Under the pieces are notes generated by a model. The model was not told where the DNA came from. It was given only the letters and a program-made list of their open reading frames with translations, and did not search any database. Source: Drechslerella dactyloides (taxonomy: Eukaryota; Ascomycota; Orbiliomycetes; Orbiliales; Orbiliaceae). From it: a stretch of DNA of 64,000 nucleotides. Shown here in pieces: positions 32,433 through 42,855 of this stretch; within the stretch, counting starts at the first letter, position 1; each line of letters starts with the position of its first letter. Made by a program: the position numbers and the translations under genes. The stretch covers positions 744,001-808,000 of the forward strand of contig JAGTWJ010000019.1 of the NCBI GenBank assembly GCA_020064725.1, given 5' to 3'.

Positions 32433-35400
32433 ATGGCAGAACTATTAACTGGAATAGGAGCCGCAGCTAGCATACTTCAGCTAGTTGAAGTTGCATTTAA
32501 GGCGGGTTCCGCGCTCTATCGGGCATCCGAACAGATTAAATCTGCTCCCAAACGAGTTGAATCGTTTCGCAAGAACTTATCTTTCAACCTGGATTTGCTT
32601 AAATGTCTCGGAGATCAATTGAAAAGAGCGGAAAATGAAAAACGACATCTGGGAGACGTCAAAAATCTATTAGAGGAAGCTATTTCTGCCTTCTACGCAG
32701 ACATAGCGGAGCTCGCGAAACCAGTCGAAACCATATACGCCCATTCGACTAAAATTAGGGAAAAGATTCAGATCGCATTGAAAGGGGATGGTGAGTGGCA
32801 GCGGATCGATGCGAAAATCCAATCACACCAAGTACGGCTGGCTGCAGCGTCTGGGCAGTTATCGAAGTATGAATGTATTTTGTTTTCATTTCCTAGGGCC
32901 CAATAAACCTCAACTTCCTGGTTTACGGATATGCATGGGTGAAATATCCTCAGTCAGAAGTCGAGACCTGAACGCATTATGAACAATTCTTGCTTATGAA
33001 TTTTCCGTAATAGCGAGCGCAAGGTCCCGATTCAACATCAGTACCTCTGTGCTTAATTGCAATATTTTCACCCAGTAATGTTGCACATGCCGCCCAATTG
33101 GAGAGATCAAGTCATAAAGATCTTTATGCATGGTGCTAAAAAATAACTCGGTAATAGTGTCTTCGAAATGGATCAGCTTAATATCCTAGACCGTGTTGAG
33201 AAGGATGTTGAACAATTGCACGACGCGGTCAGCCAGGAGATTAAAGGTCCTCTACAATCGATTCAGGATGGAGTCCACGGCATCCAGAATGCGAACCTCG
33301 GCTTCAAATATGAAATTCAGCAATTGGTCAATTTGCAGATATACCAAATGGAGCAATCGCGCAACCAGCACGGCGAAATCATCTGGAGGCAAGACGCGAA
33401 CCAGAAGGAAACTACCAAGCAGTTTGACCTCCTCGGAAGCGCCATAGGGACAGTATCCCAGAATCAGGAGAAGACAAACCGGAAAATTGACGTCCTAGAA
33501 AGGAAAAGCGATGAGTTGAACGAACTTGTTTGTCAGGCTAAAGAGGAAATTAAAAAGAACGGGGGCATGTTACTTTACCGGCACGCTCTCCTAAAACAAC
33601 TCAGCTCGATCCAGGATGCTAGGTCGCAAGATGACGCGGGGATCTCTTTGTCGACAGCCGAAAGAGCTAAACTAGCGCGACAGAATGACAAAGTATCAGT
33701 AGCGATCCGGAGAATCAGCAAGCTGGCTCAAGGATGCAAAGACACCATGTATATCGAGGACGACGATGCACAAGACTACTTGACTTCCATTCAAGACCTT
33801 CTAGAAGTTTTACAGGAATCTTCGGACGGTGGATCAAGTCTTAAGCGCGAGCTAACGCAGTTGGCTCGGCGGTTACTCGGAGTTGACTCGATGTACGTGG
33901 AAAAAGCCCCTGCCGCGTGGCTCAACAATAAATTCGCGAAACGTGGGAATGTCGTCGCGAAGCATCTGTACGGCTTTAAGCCGGACACTGTGAGTTGCAA
34001 GGGCTTCCAGGAGGAGCGGAAACTCGAAAACGACATGGGGTCACTAGTTGTATCATGCCGGAGTGAGAAACGAACGGCGATGTCTGAATACGAAGGGCCG
34101 ATTAAAGCCCAAGCCACACGCCTTTTTGTACGACAAGAGCCTGATATCGAAAGAGGAGAGATCAAGCTTGCTTGTGCGTTCAAGATTGAAGATCTCTCTG
34201 GTTCAGAGCGAGCGGCGGGCCTTGCACTGCCGTTAGTTCTCCGTCAGTATAACTGGAGATCTTTCAAACCGGGTGATCCCCAGTCCCCTTGGAGGATGGC
34301 AATGGATGGAGATTTACCGCAACTTCAGGCTGTTTTCAAATCACGTATGGTTACTATCTATGACCTCGACCAGGATGGAAGAAGTTTGTTGCACGTGAGT
34401 ATCATGCGCCCTTTGAAGCCTCATATATACGGACGGGGAGGAGAATCATCGGAGCATTCTATTAACCATTTTCTCCGCCTCTTAGGCCGTTGTTGAGACA
34501 ATCAGACTTCGGAATAAACCTGAGGAACATGCTAAACGGCTCGAAGTTTGCAAGTTCCTCATCGAACAGGGTGCCGACGCCAATGTTCCGAACAAGGAGG
34601 GGAAATCTGCAATCAATTACCTTCGTTCTACAGTCTACGAAACTCAGCCCACCTTTGTTCGACTTGATATAGCGCAAGAAGCTTTTGATCAGATTTTAAG
34701 CTCACTTTTGAAGAACCACTACTCTCCGTACGACGAGGAAGAAGCATTGGCCGTTGCGATCCGAAACTTGATGGGTGGTTCTCCATGGGTAACGATGATC
34801 CATTCCTGTTCCGCCAGTAGCGATCCTCGTGCTAATATACTCCTTCGTCGGGATTTTAGTTCTTCGATAAGCTTTTAAGTAGGCTTACGTCCAGTGGGGA
34901 CCTTGATATCAACAACTACGACGGGTCGGGTAATGCGGTGATGTTAGAATTCGCAACTGCTAGCACAGATGATATCGATGTTCTGTTAAAGAACCTTGAG
35001 ATTGCAATTAAACACGGAGGAGATATTCACGCTCGCACCAGGGAAACCGGAGAGTCGTGTCTTCATCTGATCGTCAGAGAGATTCGAGAGAGTTTCAACA
35101 GCCTGGAGACGATGACCTGTGAAGGGCAATGGAAGTACTTTTTCAACAGGTGGTTAAAACAACATTTGCCGAGGATCACGAAAATGTTGGAGTTTGGCGC
35201 CGATGTCTTTGCGATAGACTCCCAGGTTCTCATGTTCCCTGATGGGAGGAATATCCATTACTCAGTTACTCGGACGATGTATTCTTGGGGAGTTCAAGAT
35301 CACTGGTGGAATGCGATTGAGGACGCCGGGTACACAAAAGATGGGCTTATGGAGAAAGAGGCGGGTGATCTAGGGGTTACAATGAAAGAATATGAGACAT

Positions 35401-35471
35401 ACCTTGAGGACCTGGCAAAAAAGACGGTGGAAACCCTGAGTAGTCGCTTCCGGATTGTTGAGTTGAAATAG
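32433..35471 (+). CDS. NLR-like protein: fungal N-terminal helical domain, coiled coil, ankyrin repeats, no NTPase
   Basis: Model of 861 aa: exons 32433-32866, 33158-34394, 34486-34788, 34860-35471. All phases fit; the first intron (291 bp) is long for this genome. Residues 1-144 (MAELLTGIGAAASILQLVEV start) resemble the Helo-like/SesA-type N-terminal domain found on fungal NLR (STAND) immune and incompatibility proteins. Residues about 149-290 are predicted coiled coil. Residues 309-388 form a domain shared with the gene at 30212. Ankyrin-like units appear near 525-615 (DQDGRSLLHAVVE, CKFLIEQGADANVPNKEGKS) and about 690-780 (HGGDIHARTRETGESCLHL, MLEFGADVFAID). No Walker A or NACHT/NB-ARC is visible. 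If the first join is wrong, the second exon could begin its own protein at 33168. A role in non-self recognition is inference. Confidence 0.7.
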
Positions 35472-35831
35472 TTTGGGTGCGGGATTGATTCATTGTCGAT
35501 TTTGGGTTGTGCTAGTGTTAAAAATTCGGGATTCGTGTATAGGTTGAAGGTCAGATAGAGTAGAGCGTCTCTTCTTCTTCTTTTTTTTTTTTTTGGAGCG
35601 CCATGGCATCTACATTCGAATAGATTGAGTATGAGTATTAATTGAATCGTCGGTGTTAGCGTTAGATATCCGAATTTTCTTTGAAATCTGTGTTGGATAA
35701 TGATGCGCACGCGTTGCTTCTGGATTCTACACGTCCGAGCGACGCTTCCGTTCTTCAATGTAAAGTGGCCGTGGCACATTGCTATCGTGAGAACGTGTAA
35801 CAGAACAACATCCCGCGAGACCAATCTCAAC
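35472..35831. other. Short intergenic with poly-T tract
   Basis: 360 bp between the ankyrin gene and RNase H2C. It contains a run of 14 T at 35581-35594 preceded by CTT repeats. Confidence 0.6.
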
Positions 35832-36455
35832 ATGATATCGATTCATTGCCCCTCCCAGCCGTCAAAGGCCTCGAAAGCCAACGTCCTACCCTGTCGCATT
35901 AAATACACAGGCCCTGCTTCCTCCTCGCGGCACCTCTGGAACCCCTTCTCCCAGCCTGGCCCCGAAACCGACGATGGCAAACCAGGCCCCGAGACGCACA
36001 CGGCGTATTTCCGAGGCAGAAAACTCGTTGGGACGAAGCTGGTAGTTCCCGATGGATATCAAGGTAAATGAACTTATTATTGATAAGTCTTGATGCTGTA
36101 GCTAATATCTAGTCGCGTCTTCAGGACACATCCTGACAGCACCGACGCAAAGCCAGCCGCCGACCGGGTCCCAGAAAAAGGAGATGCTATACCAAGACGA
36201 CAAGCAGGATGATGAGGATGGAGAGATAGAAGAAACGGCTCAATGGACATCTACATCCTCGTTTTCAGAAATCATGGTTTGGGGCCACGAGATACTTGTC
36301 GACGGAGCCCAAGATGGTGTCGTCAAGGGTCTTGAGGAGTGGATGGGGACGGCTCAAATTGTATGTCTGCTTTCCGCTCCTGGGGATCCCGAATTAGTGC
36401 TAACGCGCAACAATTACATTCGCAATAGCTTAATGGTTATGATGGCAAGTCCTAG
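35832..36455 (+). CDS. rnh203: Ribonuclease H2 subunit C
   Basis: Non-catalytic subunit of the heterotrimeric RNase H2, which removes ribonucleotides from DNA and cleaves RNA in hybrids. Model of 164 aa in three exons: 35832-36063, 36125-36360, 36429-36455, in phase. The start is MISIHCPSQ at 35832; the frame is open upstream, but that part does not look like protein. Family landmarks are NVLPCRIKYTGPA, TAYFRGRKLVGTKLVVPDGYQGHIL, an acidic linker (DDKQDDEDGEIEE), then MVWGHEILVDGA and a C-terminal helix ending QILNGYDGKS. The last coding exon has only 27 nt. It lies head to tail with DIM1, with 563 bp between. Confidence 0.88.
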
Positions 36456-37018
36456 AAGCAAACCCGCCAGGTCATTCAATTGATGCAATCGACTGGCAGC
36501 CAAAAGCTCGGTGGTCAATCGTGGTTTGGCCAGGTCGCACATGCTGTGAAGAGTCGTACATTTCCTGCGTAACAGCTTGTGATGTATGTGAACTAGTGTG
36601 CCCTCCAACAACGTATCTCCCGACCACCTTCTGTTGGCAGTCTGAATTTATAGAATTGATTGGTCATGACCCTGAGCAATATTCGTGACAGTTTAAAAAG
36701 CTCTTCACCACATCGACTCTATCCCGATTGTTCTTTCGTTTCTGGGAAAAAAAATTTGTTTCTATAATGCATGAACCCGTCTCTGACACGTGGATCCTCC
36801 AGTTAAACTCCGCCGGGATCCTGCGAGAAAGTTCTTTGAATCATGCCAAGCCAGGTCCGAAAGCCGTCCAACGCAGGTGTATATATAGCTCGAGATGGCT
36901 CGGACCACATCTCATCGATCAAAAGATCTCGAGATCTAGCTGTAGGGACGGGTAGAGCCGAAGAAAGGCATTATATATCGTTTTTGGATCCGAGAAACTC
37001 GCGGACAGGGCCTTCAGG
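36456..37018. other. RNase H2C-DIM1 intergenic region
   Basis: 563 bp, presumably terminator and promoter. No further element was recognised. Confidence 0.6.
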
Positions 37019-37693
37019 ATGGGTTCGTACCGTTTTCCGTGCGCATTTTGCGAATTTAAACTGGCGGCAGGGGCTAATAAAGATATCATTCACTGTAGGT
37101 TCGATAGTGCTCCCTCATCTCAAGACCGGCTGGCATGTCGACCAAGCCATCATGTCCGAGGAGGAGCGGCTGGTCGTGATCCGGTTCGGGCAAGACGGCA
37201 AGTCAGAATGCATGGCTATGGACGAAGTGCTATATAGTAAGTCTCATCTATCCAAAATTCTGCCTCGGAGGATGTTTCGCGCGACTTTGGTATGCGATCG
37301 TTTTTCGCTAACATTGTGTCATCACGTTAGAGGTCGCCGACCGCGTCAAAAACTTTGCAGTGATATACCTCTGCGATAACAAAGAGGTCCCGGACTTCAA
37401 TACCATGTACGAATTGTATGACGACGTTACGATAATGTTCTTCTTCCGAAATAAGCACATGATGTGTGATTTCGGGACAGGCAATAACAACAAGCTGAAT
37501 TGGGTCCTGACAGACAAGCAGGAGTTGATTGATATCGTACGTGCTAGCTCTCAGTGCATACTTACCTAAGTCTCAATTGCTCTGAGGACTGACAATGGTT
37601 TTCTTATAGATTGAGACGATATATCGCGGTGCAAAGAAGGGCCGTGGTCTCGTCGTCAGCCCGAAGGACTACAGCACCCGGCACAGGTATTAG
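37019..37693 (+). CDS. dim1: DIM1 / U5 snRNP 15-kDa thioredoxin-like protein
   Basis: Core U5 snRNP protein (Dib1 in budding yeast) that contacts PRP6 and PRP8 and is needed for pre-mRNA splicing. Model of 143 aa, the exact family length: exons 37019-37022 (ATGG), 37099-37236, 37331-37536, 37610-37693. The four-base first exon uses donor GTTCGT and gives MGSIVLPHLKTGWHVDQAI, the conserved family start. Then come EEERLVVIRFGQDGKSECM, DEVLYKVADRVKNFAVIYL, VPDFNTMYELYDDVTIMFFF, RNKHMMCDFGTGNNNKLNW and the invariant tail ETIYRGAKKGRGLVVSPKDY ending HRY. It has the thioredoxin fold without the redox CXXC, as usual. Nearly every residue matches the filamentous-fungal consensus. Confidence 0.96.
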
Positions 37694-37779
37694 TCAACCA
37701 TGTGGCCGGTGCACGGTGTCCAAGAGAGCAGGCGACTTCAAGCCCAGCGCTTGCCGAGAACCCCGAGGAGTAGGGTTAC

Positions 37780-37960
37780 AGTTGGAAAGGCAATATTTGG
37801 AAGAATAGCGGTCGGGAAGGGAGCAACTGGAAAGAGCATGGTTGGAAAGACTGTATTTGGGGAGTGTGCAATCGGAAAGGGCGCAGTCAAGAGCGCGGCC
37901 GGAGAGACTATATCTGGGATAGGCGTTGCTGGGAAGAGAACAAGCCGGATATCTAAGCGC
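37780..37960. repeat. Degenerate 15-bp tandem repeat with pentapeptide-like reading
   Basis: Units resembling GGAAAG plus nine variable bases recur with a period of about 15 bp. The plus frame reads VGKAIFGRIAVGKGATGKSM and so on, with Gly-Lys every five residues. The minus frame has Leu about every five residues (YSLSNHALSSCSLPDRY). No gene frame with start and stop beyond this block is evident, so I call it a decayed minisatellite or pentapeptide-coding remnant. Confidence 0.45.
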
Positions 37961-38453
37961 TATATATCCTGAGAATCTCAACTGCGGGAACGTCTATCTT
38001 GTGAGCGAGACAACCGAAAGCGTGTCATGATACTGGACTGGCAACAACGTTTCGGGAGTCTCCTTTCGAAGTCAACGCACTGTCTGGAACTTGGGGTCCA
38101 TGTATTTAATCCTATGTCAGGGTATCGACGGAGATGTTCAATCGATCTCAATGCCTGTTTTCAGCAAGCGCTGTCGCATCAGTTTGCATGCAGTAGTATA
38201 CGTGTGCGTGACACAGGTTGGGTTATAACGTTAGTGTTCGGGACATTACGTGTTCTACGAAGCCCTTTAAACGGATAGGCAATCGCTGGTAATGTGTGAT
38301 TTCCTGATAGAGATCTATTGTCGCACTCTAGCTCGTGATCGAGACGAAATTCATGGCATGCCAGCATTAGGAGGATAGTAACTTACTCTTCTGAATATAT
38401 AGCCATCACCTTCGCCGGCCCTAGGCTATAAGACTGACTGGGAGTTGACCAGT

Positions 38454-38472
38454 TTGGTTTACGAGACAAGCC
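38454..38472 (-). repeat. Variant copy C of the TCTCGTAAACC motif
   Basis: The minus strand reads TTGTCTCGTAAACCAAAC, differing by one base from copy A at 11626-11643. No clear flanking direct repeat is seen here. Confidence 0.45.
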
Positions 38473-39372
38473 GTAACGTCAATTGAAACTAAGACGCCGA
38501 GAAAAAAGTTGCAGATGACATATGAAAATTTTCAACTATCCCAGAATATTGTACAAAGGGAAGTCCCAGCTTTTTGCAAGACTAATGAATGTTGTGCACA
38601 AAAGAGATTTGTAACGCTGGATAGATGGCATTAATTTTACCATACTTTTGGCAGCAGCAGGAAAATAAACAGTATCGAAAATAAAGTTGGAAAGTACTAA
38701 ATAAAACGTGTGTATTACCCGCAATAGCTTTTTTCTTTCTTCCTCATAATGCTCTAAAGCTCGCCGATTTGTTGCTCACGAAATAATAAGAACAGAAAAG
38801 AATAAAATAAAAAAACCAATAAAATAACGAATAAAAAGTCATGCCCATAAAATATGGAAAAAGAAGAAAAAGCGAATCTCGTGACTAGGACTAAAAATTA
38901 AGTATTCGATAATAGGTCGAGGCCGAGGCCGGGTTAAGATAAACGAGTGGAAAAAGTCGGATAAGGGCTGGCATGCGTCCATGATTCGCTAAGCTGGGAG
39001 GAGAAATGGGGCACAAAATTCGATAGGTTCATCGGGCTTGAGCATCTTCAATCAATGGTAGGGTAATTGAGAACAAGGAATCGGATAAAGGAAATAATGA
39101 AAAGGAGGGCATATCCCCACATAATCAAGTCCAATAGAAGAAAGGAAAGGTCCAGGACCAAAGAAACGAAGCAAGTGGGAGCATTACAAAAAAAAGTAGG
39201 ACGAACCAAGTATACCAAGCGGGCATCATGAATTATCGCAAGCGTGTCGTGACAGGTGACTAAAACGGTGCATCGACAAAAACTTTTCTTGTAAGAATCG
39301 AAAAAGAAGCAGATGAATGAGTAAAGAAGCTCAAGCTTGTGATTGGCTGTCAGACTTCTTCGCAAGCCCCGC

Positions 39373-42300
39373 CTAGGAGCCGAAGCCTCTGAAGCCAGAA
39401 ACAAGCTTATTCTTCTTTTCTTTCTTCTTCTCTTCCTTCTCCTTCTCCTTCTTCCCGATGTTCTGAACTCCACCTATTCTGGTGTTAGTATCATGTTAGG
39501 CGTAGGACATATACCGCGGTTGGAACTTACCACGCCCGCGAACGCGAATCTCGGACTGAGGCTTAATCTTAGGTCGCTTCTCCTTCGAGCCCGTTGAAGT
39601 AAAACTATTACTCAACGAGACCGCGTCATCGTGGCTGTTGACCGACGATGACGGAGCGAGCGAGGGTCTGGCTAATCCTTGTGGCGGCGGCGAGTAGATT
39701 TCAGGGCTCATCTCGCCCTGCGAGGACATCCCTGGATCATAGGGAGCTCGCGTTTGGACGTCCCGGGTATGACGATGGACAGGCGACGGGCGGCGGTCGA
39801 TCTGTTGAGGGGGGAATGTGCTGAGATTCGGAGAAGTGTAGGCGTGATGCTGGTGCTGGTATTCTTGACGGGTGGAGTAAGATGGCCCAGCGGATGGATG
39901 TTCGAGTTGGTAGCTGCGGATGGCCTTGGGGCTATGGTGCTCCATGATCTGCTTTTGGCCGCTGAAGTCGCGCTCGGTCATGCGATGGTCACGCGGGGGG
40001 TAGGCCGACATCGGATCAGTCTCGATGTGTAGAATTGGAGTTGGCTCCGAGTTGAAAGACGGCGATTGTCCTGCATTTCGAGCGTTGGGGAGTTTCTCCA
40101 ATTCGTTCGCTGCCTGGAGCTCGATGTACTTTATCTCCAGTTCAGTAAACCGCATCAGGAGCTGGTTGTAGGCCTTTTTCATCGCGCTTAGATGCGATGC
40201 GTTCGCGTGCAAAGCAGAGTCTATCATGGCCTGCATTGGCGGTGAGGGGTTCTGGTCGCGCTCATTCTGCGCTTGCGCCAACTTGTTCTGTAGATCGCCA
40301 ATTCGTTCCTCGTAGGCGCTATCATTATCGTTAGAGAAAAATTCGTCGTGGATGCGTCACAGAAAAACTCACCGCTTCATCTTTTCTCTCTCGGTCTCGC
40401 GGGCCTTGAGCCTTAGTTTAATCTTATCGACCTGGGCGTGGCACGCTTTCTCGATTTCTTTGTACACCTCGATGCTCTCTTCGGTGTATTTGAACTCCTT
40501 CAGACGTTTGTTCAGTTGCTCGTTCTGCGCCTTCAATGCCTCAAGATCTGCAAGGCTCTGCTCAATAGCCTGCATGCGCTGGCGAGATTGCAGCTCTTTG
40601 GCCTCCGAGTCGACGACCAACTTGCGGAGCTGGTTCGCTTCGTTACGAGCACTGACCAGCGCAGCCTTCACGGTCTCTTCCTCCTCCTTCCAGATCTTCT
40701 TCTCCTCTCTGAGTTTTTGAATCCGACTATTGAGCTCGGCTTCCCATTTTCGGGCGTCGAGTTTGGTCTTAGTACCCTCTTCGCGCAGCTTCTGGTAAGC
40801 TTTCGCAGCCTCTTCAATCTTTCTCTTGAGTATCTTATTAGTATTGATCAAGTTGTTGGTCTCCGCTTCAATGGATGCATCCTTAATGTGTTTTCGCTGA
40901 AGAGACCCAATGTGCGCGAGGTGCTGCTGCTTAAGGTAGCGCTCGAAGTTCAAGTCGTTCTTAAGGAGGATGTTTTCACGCTGTAGGTACGCAATAGTCC
41001 CCTGGGCATCAGTGGCGGCGGGTTTCAACGCCGGAGACTGGACGCGGTTGTCCAAGCTCAGCGACTGAACGTAGGCCTTGAGGCGAGGAGAGGATGGATC
41101 ATTCGCAGCTAGGGTCCCAGCAAGGGAAGCGGAAGAGCCATTAACTTTGCCGCCTCTGAGGGTCCCATGCAGTTGCATCATATCCTGAAGACGATCCTCG
41201 CTGAAATTTGGAAGTGGTGGAAGAGGGCCAGCAGGTGGTAGGGTGGGACTGTCTAGACCGTGGGGCTCGACCGGTTTGACACCGGGAGTGCTACTCCTGG
41301 ACGATTTGCCGTTCGCATGTGGCCTCGGCTTCAGGCGGTGATTATCCATACCGATGCCTTCGTCTTCAGAAGTATCGCGCTGGGACCCTTCGCCGAGAAG
41401 GCTCTCAACAGGAATCTCGTCAGTTGGTACCAAGGCTCCCGGCATATCCTGGTGCGTCGTCGATTCCTCGTACGCGAGGACATTGGGAGCGATAAGCCCA
41501 ACGCACTGTGCGACAACGTCAGATGGTTCCGATTTCATCCATCGGGCCTTGTCGGTGAGTTCTTTCTCCTCGGTAAGGGTGAAGAAGTTACCATGTAGGA
41601 GATGTCGCTGGCGATGGGGTTCGGTTCGTTGGCGTATCAGATGGTCGTCCAACTCGATGTCTTCGAAACCTCTGACATCCTCTCTATCTAAGAACTTGTA
41701 GGGCTCCTTAAGAAATGCCATCAAGTTGACCGGATACATTCCGTAGAGGAAGGTGAAGAGTTCCGAGACGTCCGGAGCTGACGATGAAGCGATGGGGAAT
41801 GAAGATTCACATTTCTGCCAGTCCTCTACGCCGAAGGACAAGCTCGACTTAGCTGTCGAGTCCTCCAAGAAGCTATCATGACGCTCAACCGGAACGCCGT
41901 AGTTGTCCCAGCATAGAAGGCGGGCGTAGATCGCGAAGAGGCGGGGGAGATAGGTAGCGAGAGCGTTCGGAATATGAGGCATGAACATGAGCAAGGTCGT
42001 CAAGGACAAGGAAACCACCGTTGTCGATGTATCCATCTGTAGGCACAGTAGGAGGTGGTCGAGCACCGGAGTCTCCAGAATCTGGTACAAATGCGGCCCT
42101 TGCATTTTGACAAGGCTGCACAGAAGCCCCAAGATTTGCAGGCGCGTCTCCTTGTTGACGATGTAACTATCAGCAGCCAGCAGGAACGCCTTGGCTCTTC
42201 GTTTTCCGAAGGAAAGCAAGATATCCTCGAGATTGGAACACATGAATCTGGACTCGTCGCTGCTCTCGGCGTCCTCTTTCGGGTCCGCGGACTGTGTTTT

Positions 42301-42855
42301 ACTCATAGCAATGTACTTCTCGAACAAAAGGTCAGTAAACAAGTCCGAGACGTCCTTAAGGTCGCCGTGAATATCGTCGTCCTCATCATAGACCAGCATC
42401 TTCAGCACGAGCTGACGCGCATCAACGACAGAGCTCTTAGTGCTCTCGAGGTTTTGCATCGTCGGTTGAAGAAGACATTCCCACCAAACCATCAAGCGTT
42501 CTCGGCCGCGAAGAGCTGGCTTGAGTTCGTTTAGAATGGCAATGTAGGTGAGCTGTCGGTCTTTGTGGCCCTGGACCCTGTTCGCGTGGACGTTGAGCAA
42601 CTCATCGTTAAGGCGTTGCTGTTCGTTCTCGTCGTCGTCAACATGGCGGTCGAGGAAGGATTGGATGGCCGTTACTAGGTCGCGCGGGAGCGGGTATGGC
42701 GGCGGAACGGTTGTGACAGTGGCCGAGATTGCGCGAATCAGATCTTTTAGCGACCTGCGAGTAAGGGTAATACGGTCAGCCAATCCTCCCAATGCGACCA
42801 GATCGTCCGGCGCCACCGAAGGGTAGAAGAGGTGTTCGACGAACCCTGAAGACAT
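39373..42855 (-). CDS. tsc1: Hamartin (TSC1) homologue
   Basis: Scaffold partner of tuberin (TSC2) in the complex that restrains Rheb-TORC1 signalling; cytosolic or lysosome/vacuole associated. Minus-strand exons: 40373-42855, 39531-40318, 39473-39373. The last intron has a perfect TACTAAC branch site. It codes 1123 aa. The N-terminal helical-repeat hamartin core spans about 1-430 (for example ERLMVWWECLLQP and a region ending in FTFLYGMYPVNLMAFLKEP). A Ser/Pro-rich linker carries a PPAGPLPPLP stretch. A long coiled coil follows (about 615-900: LQRENILLKNDLNFERYLKQ and beyond), with a disordered His/Pro/Ser-rich segment. A Lys/Glu tail ends KLVSGFRGFGS after GGVQNIGKK, a signature of fungal Tsc1. 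This pathway is missing in budding yeast. Confidence 0.9.

Larger units (their letters stand above)
37694..39372. other. DIM1-TSC1 convergent intergenic region
   Basis: Both flanking genes end here. It holds a degenerate 15-bp periodic repeat (37780-37960), one variant copy of the TCTCGTAAACC motif on the minus strand (about 38454-38472), and an A-rich stretch at 38.7-39.3 kb. Confidence 0.5.
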
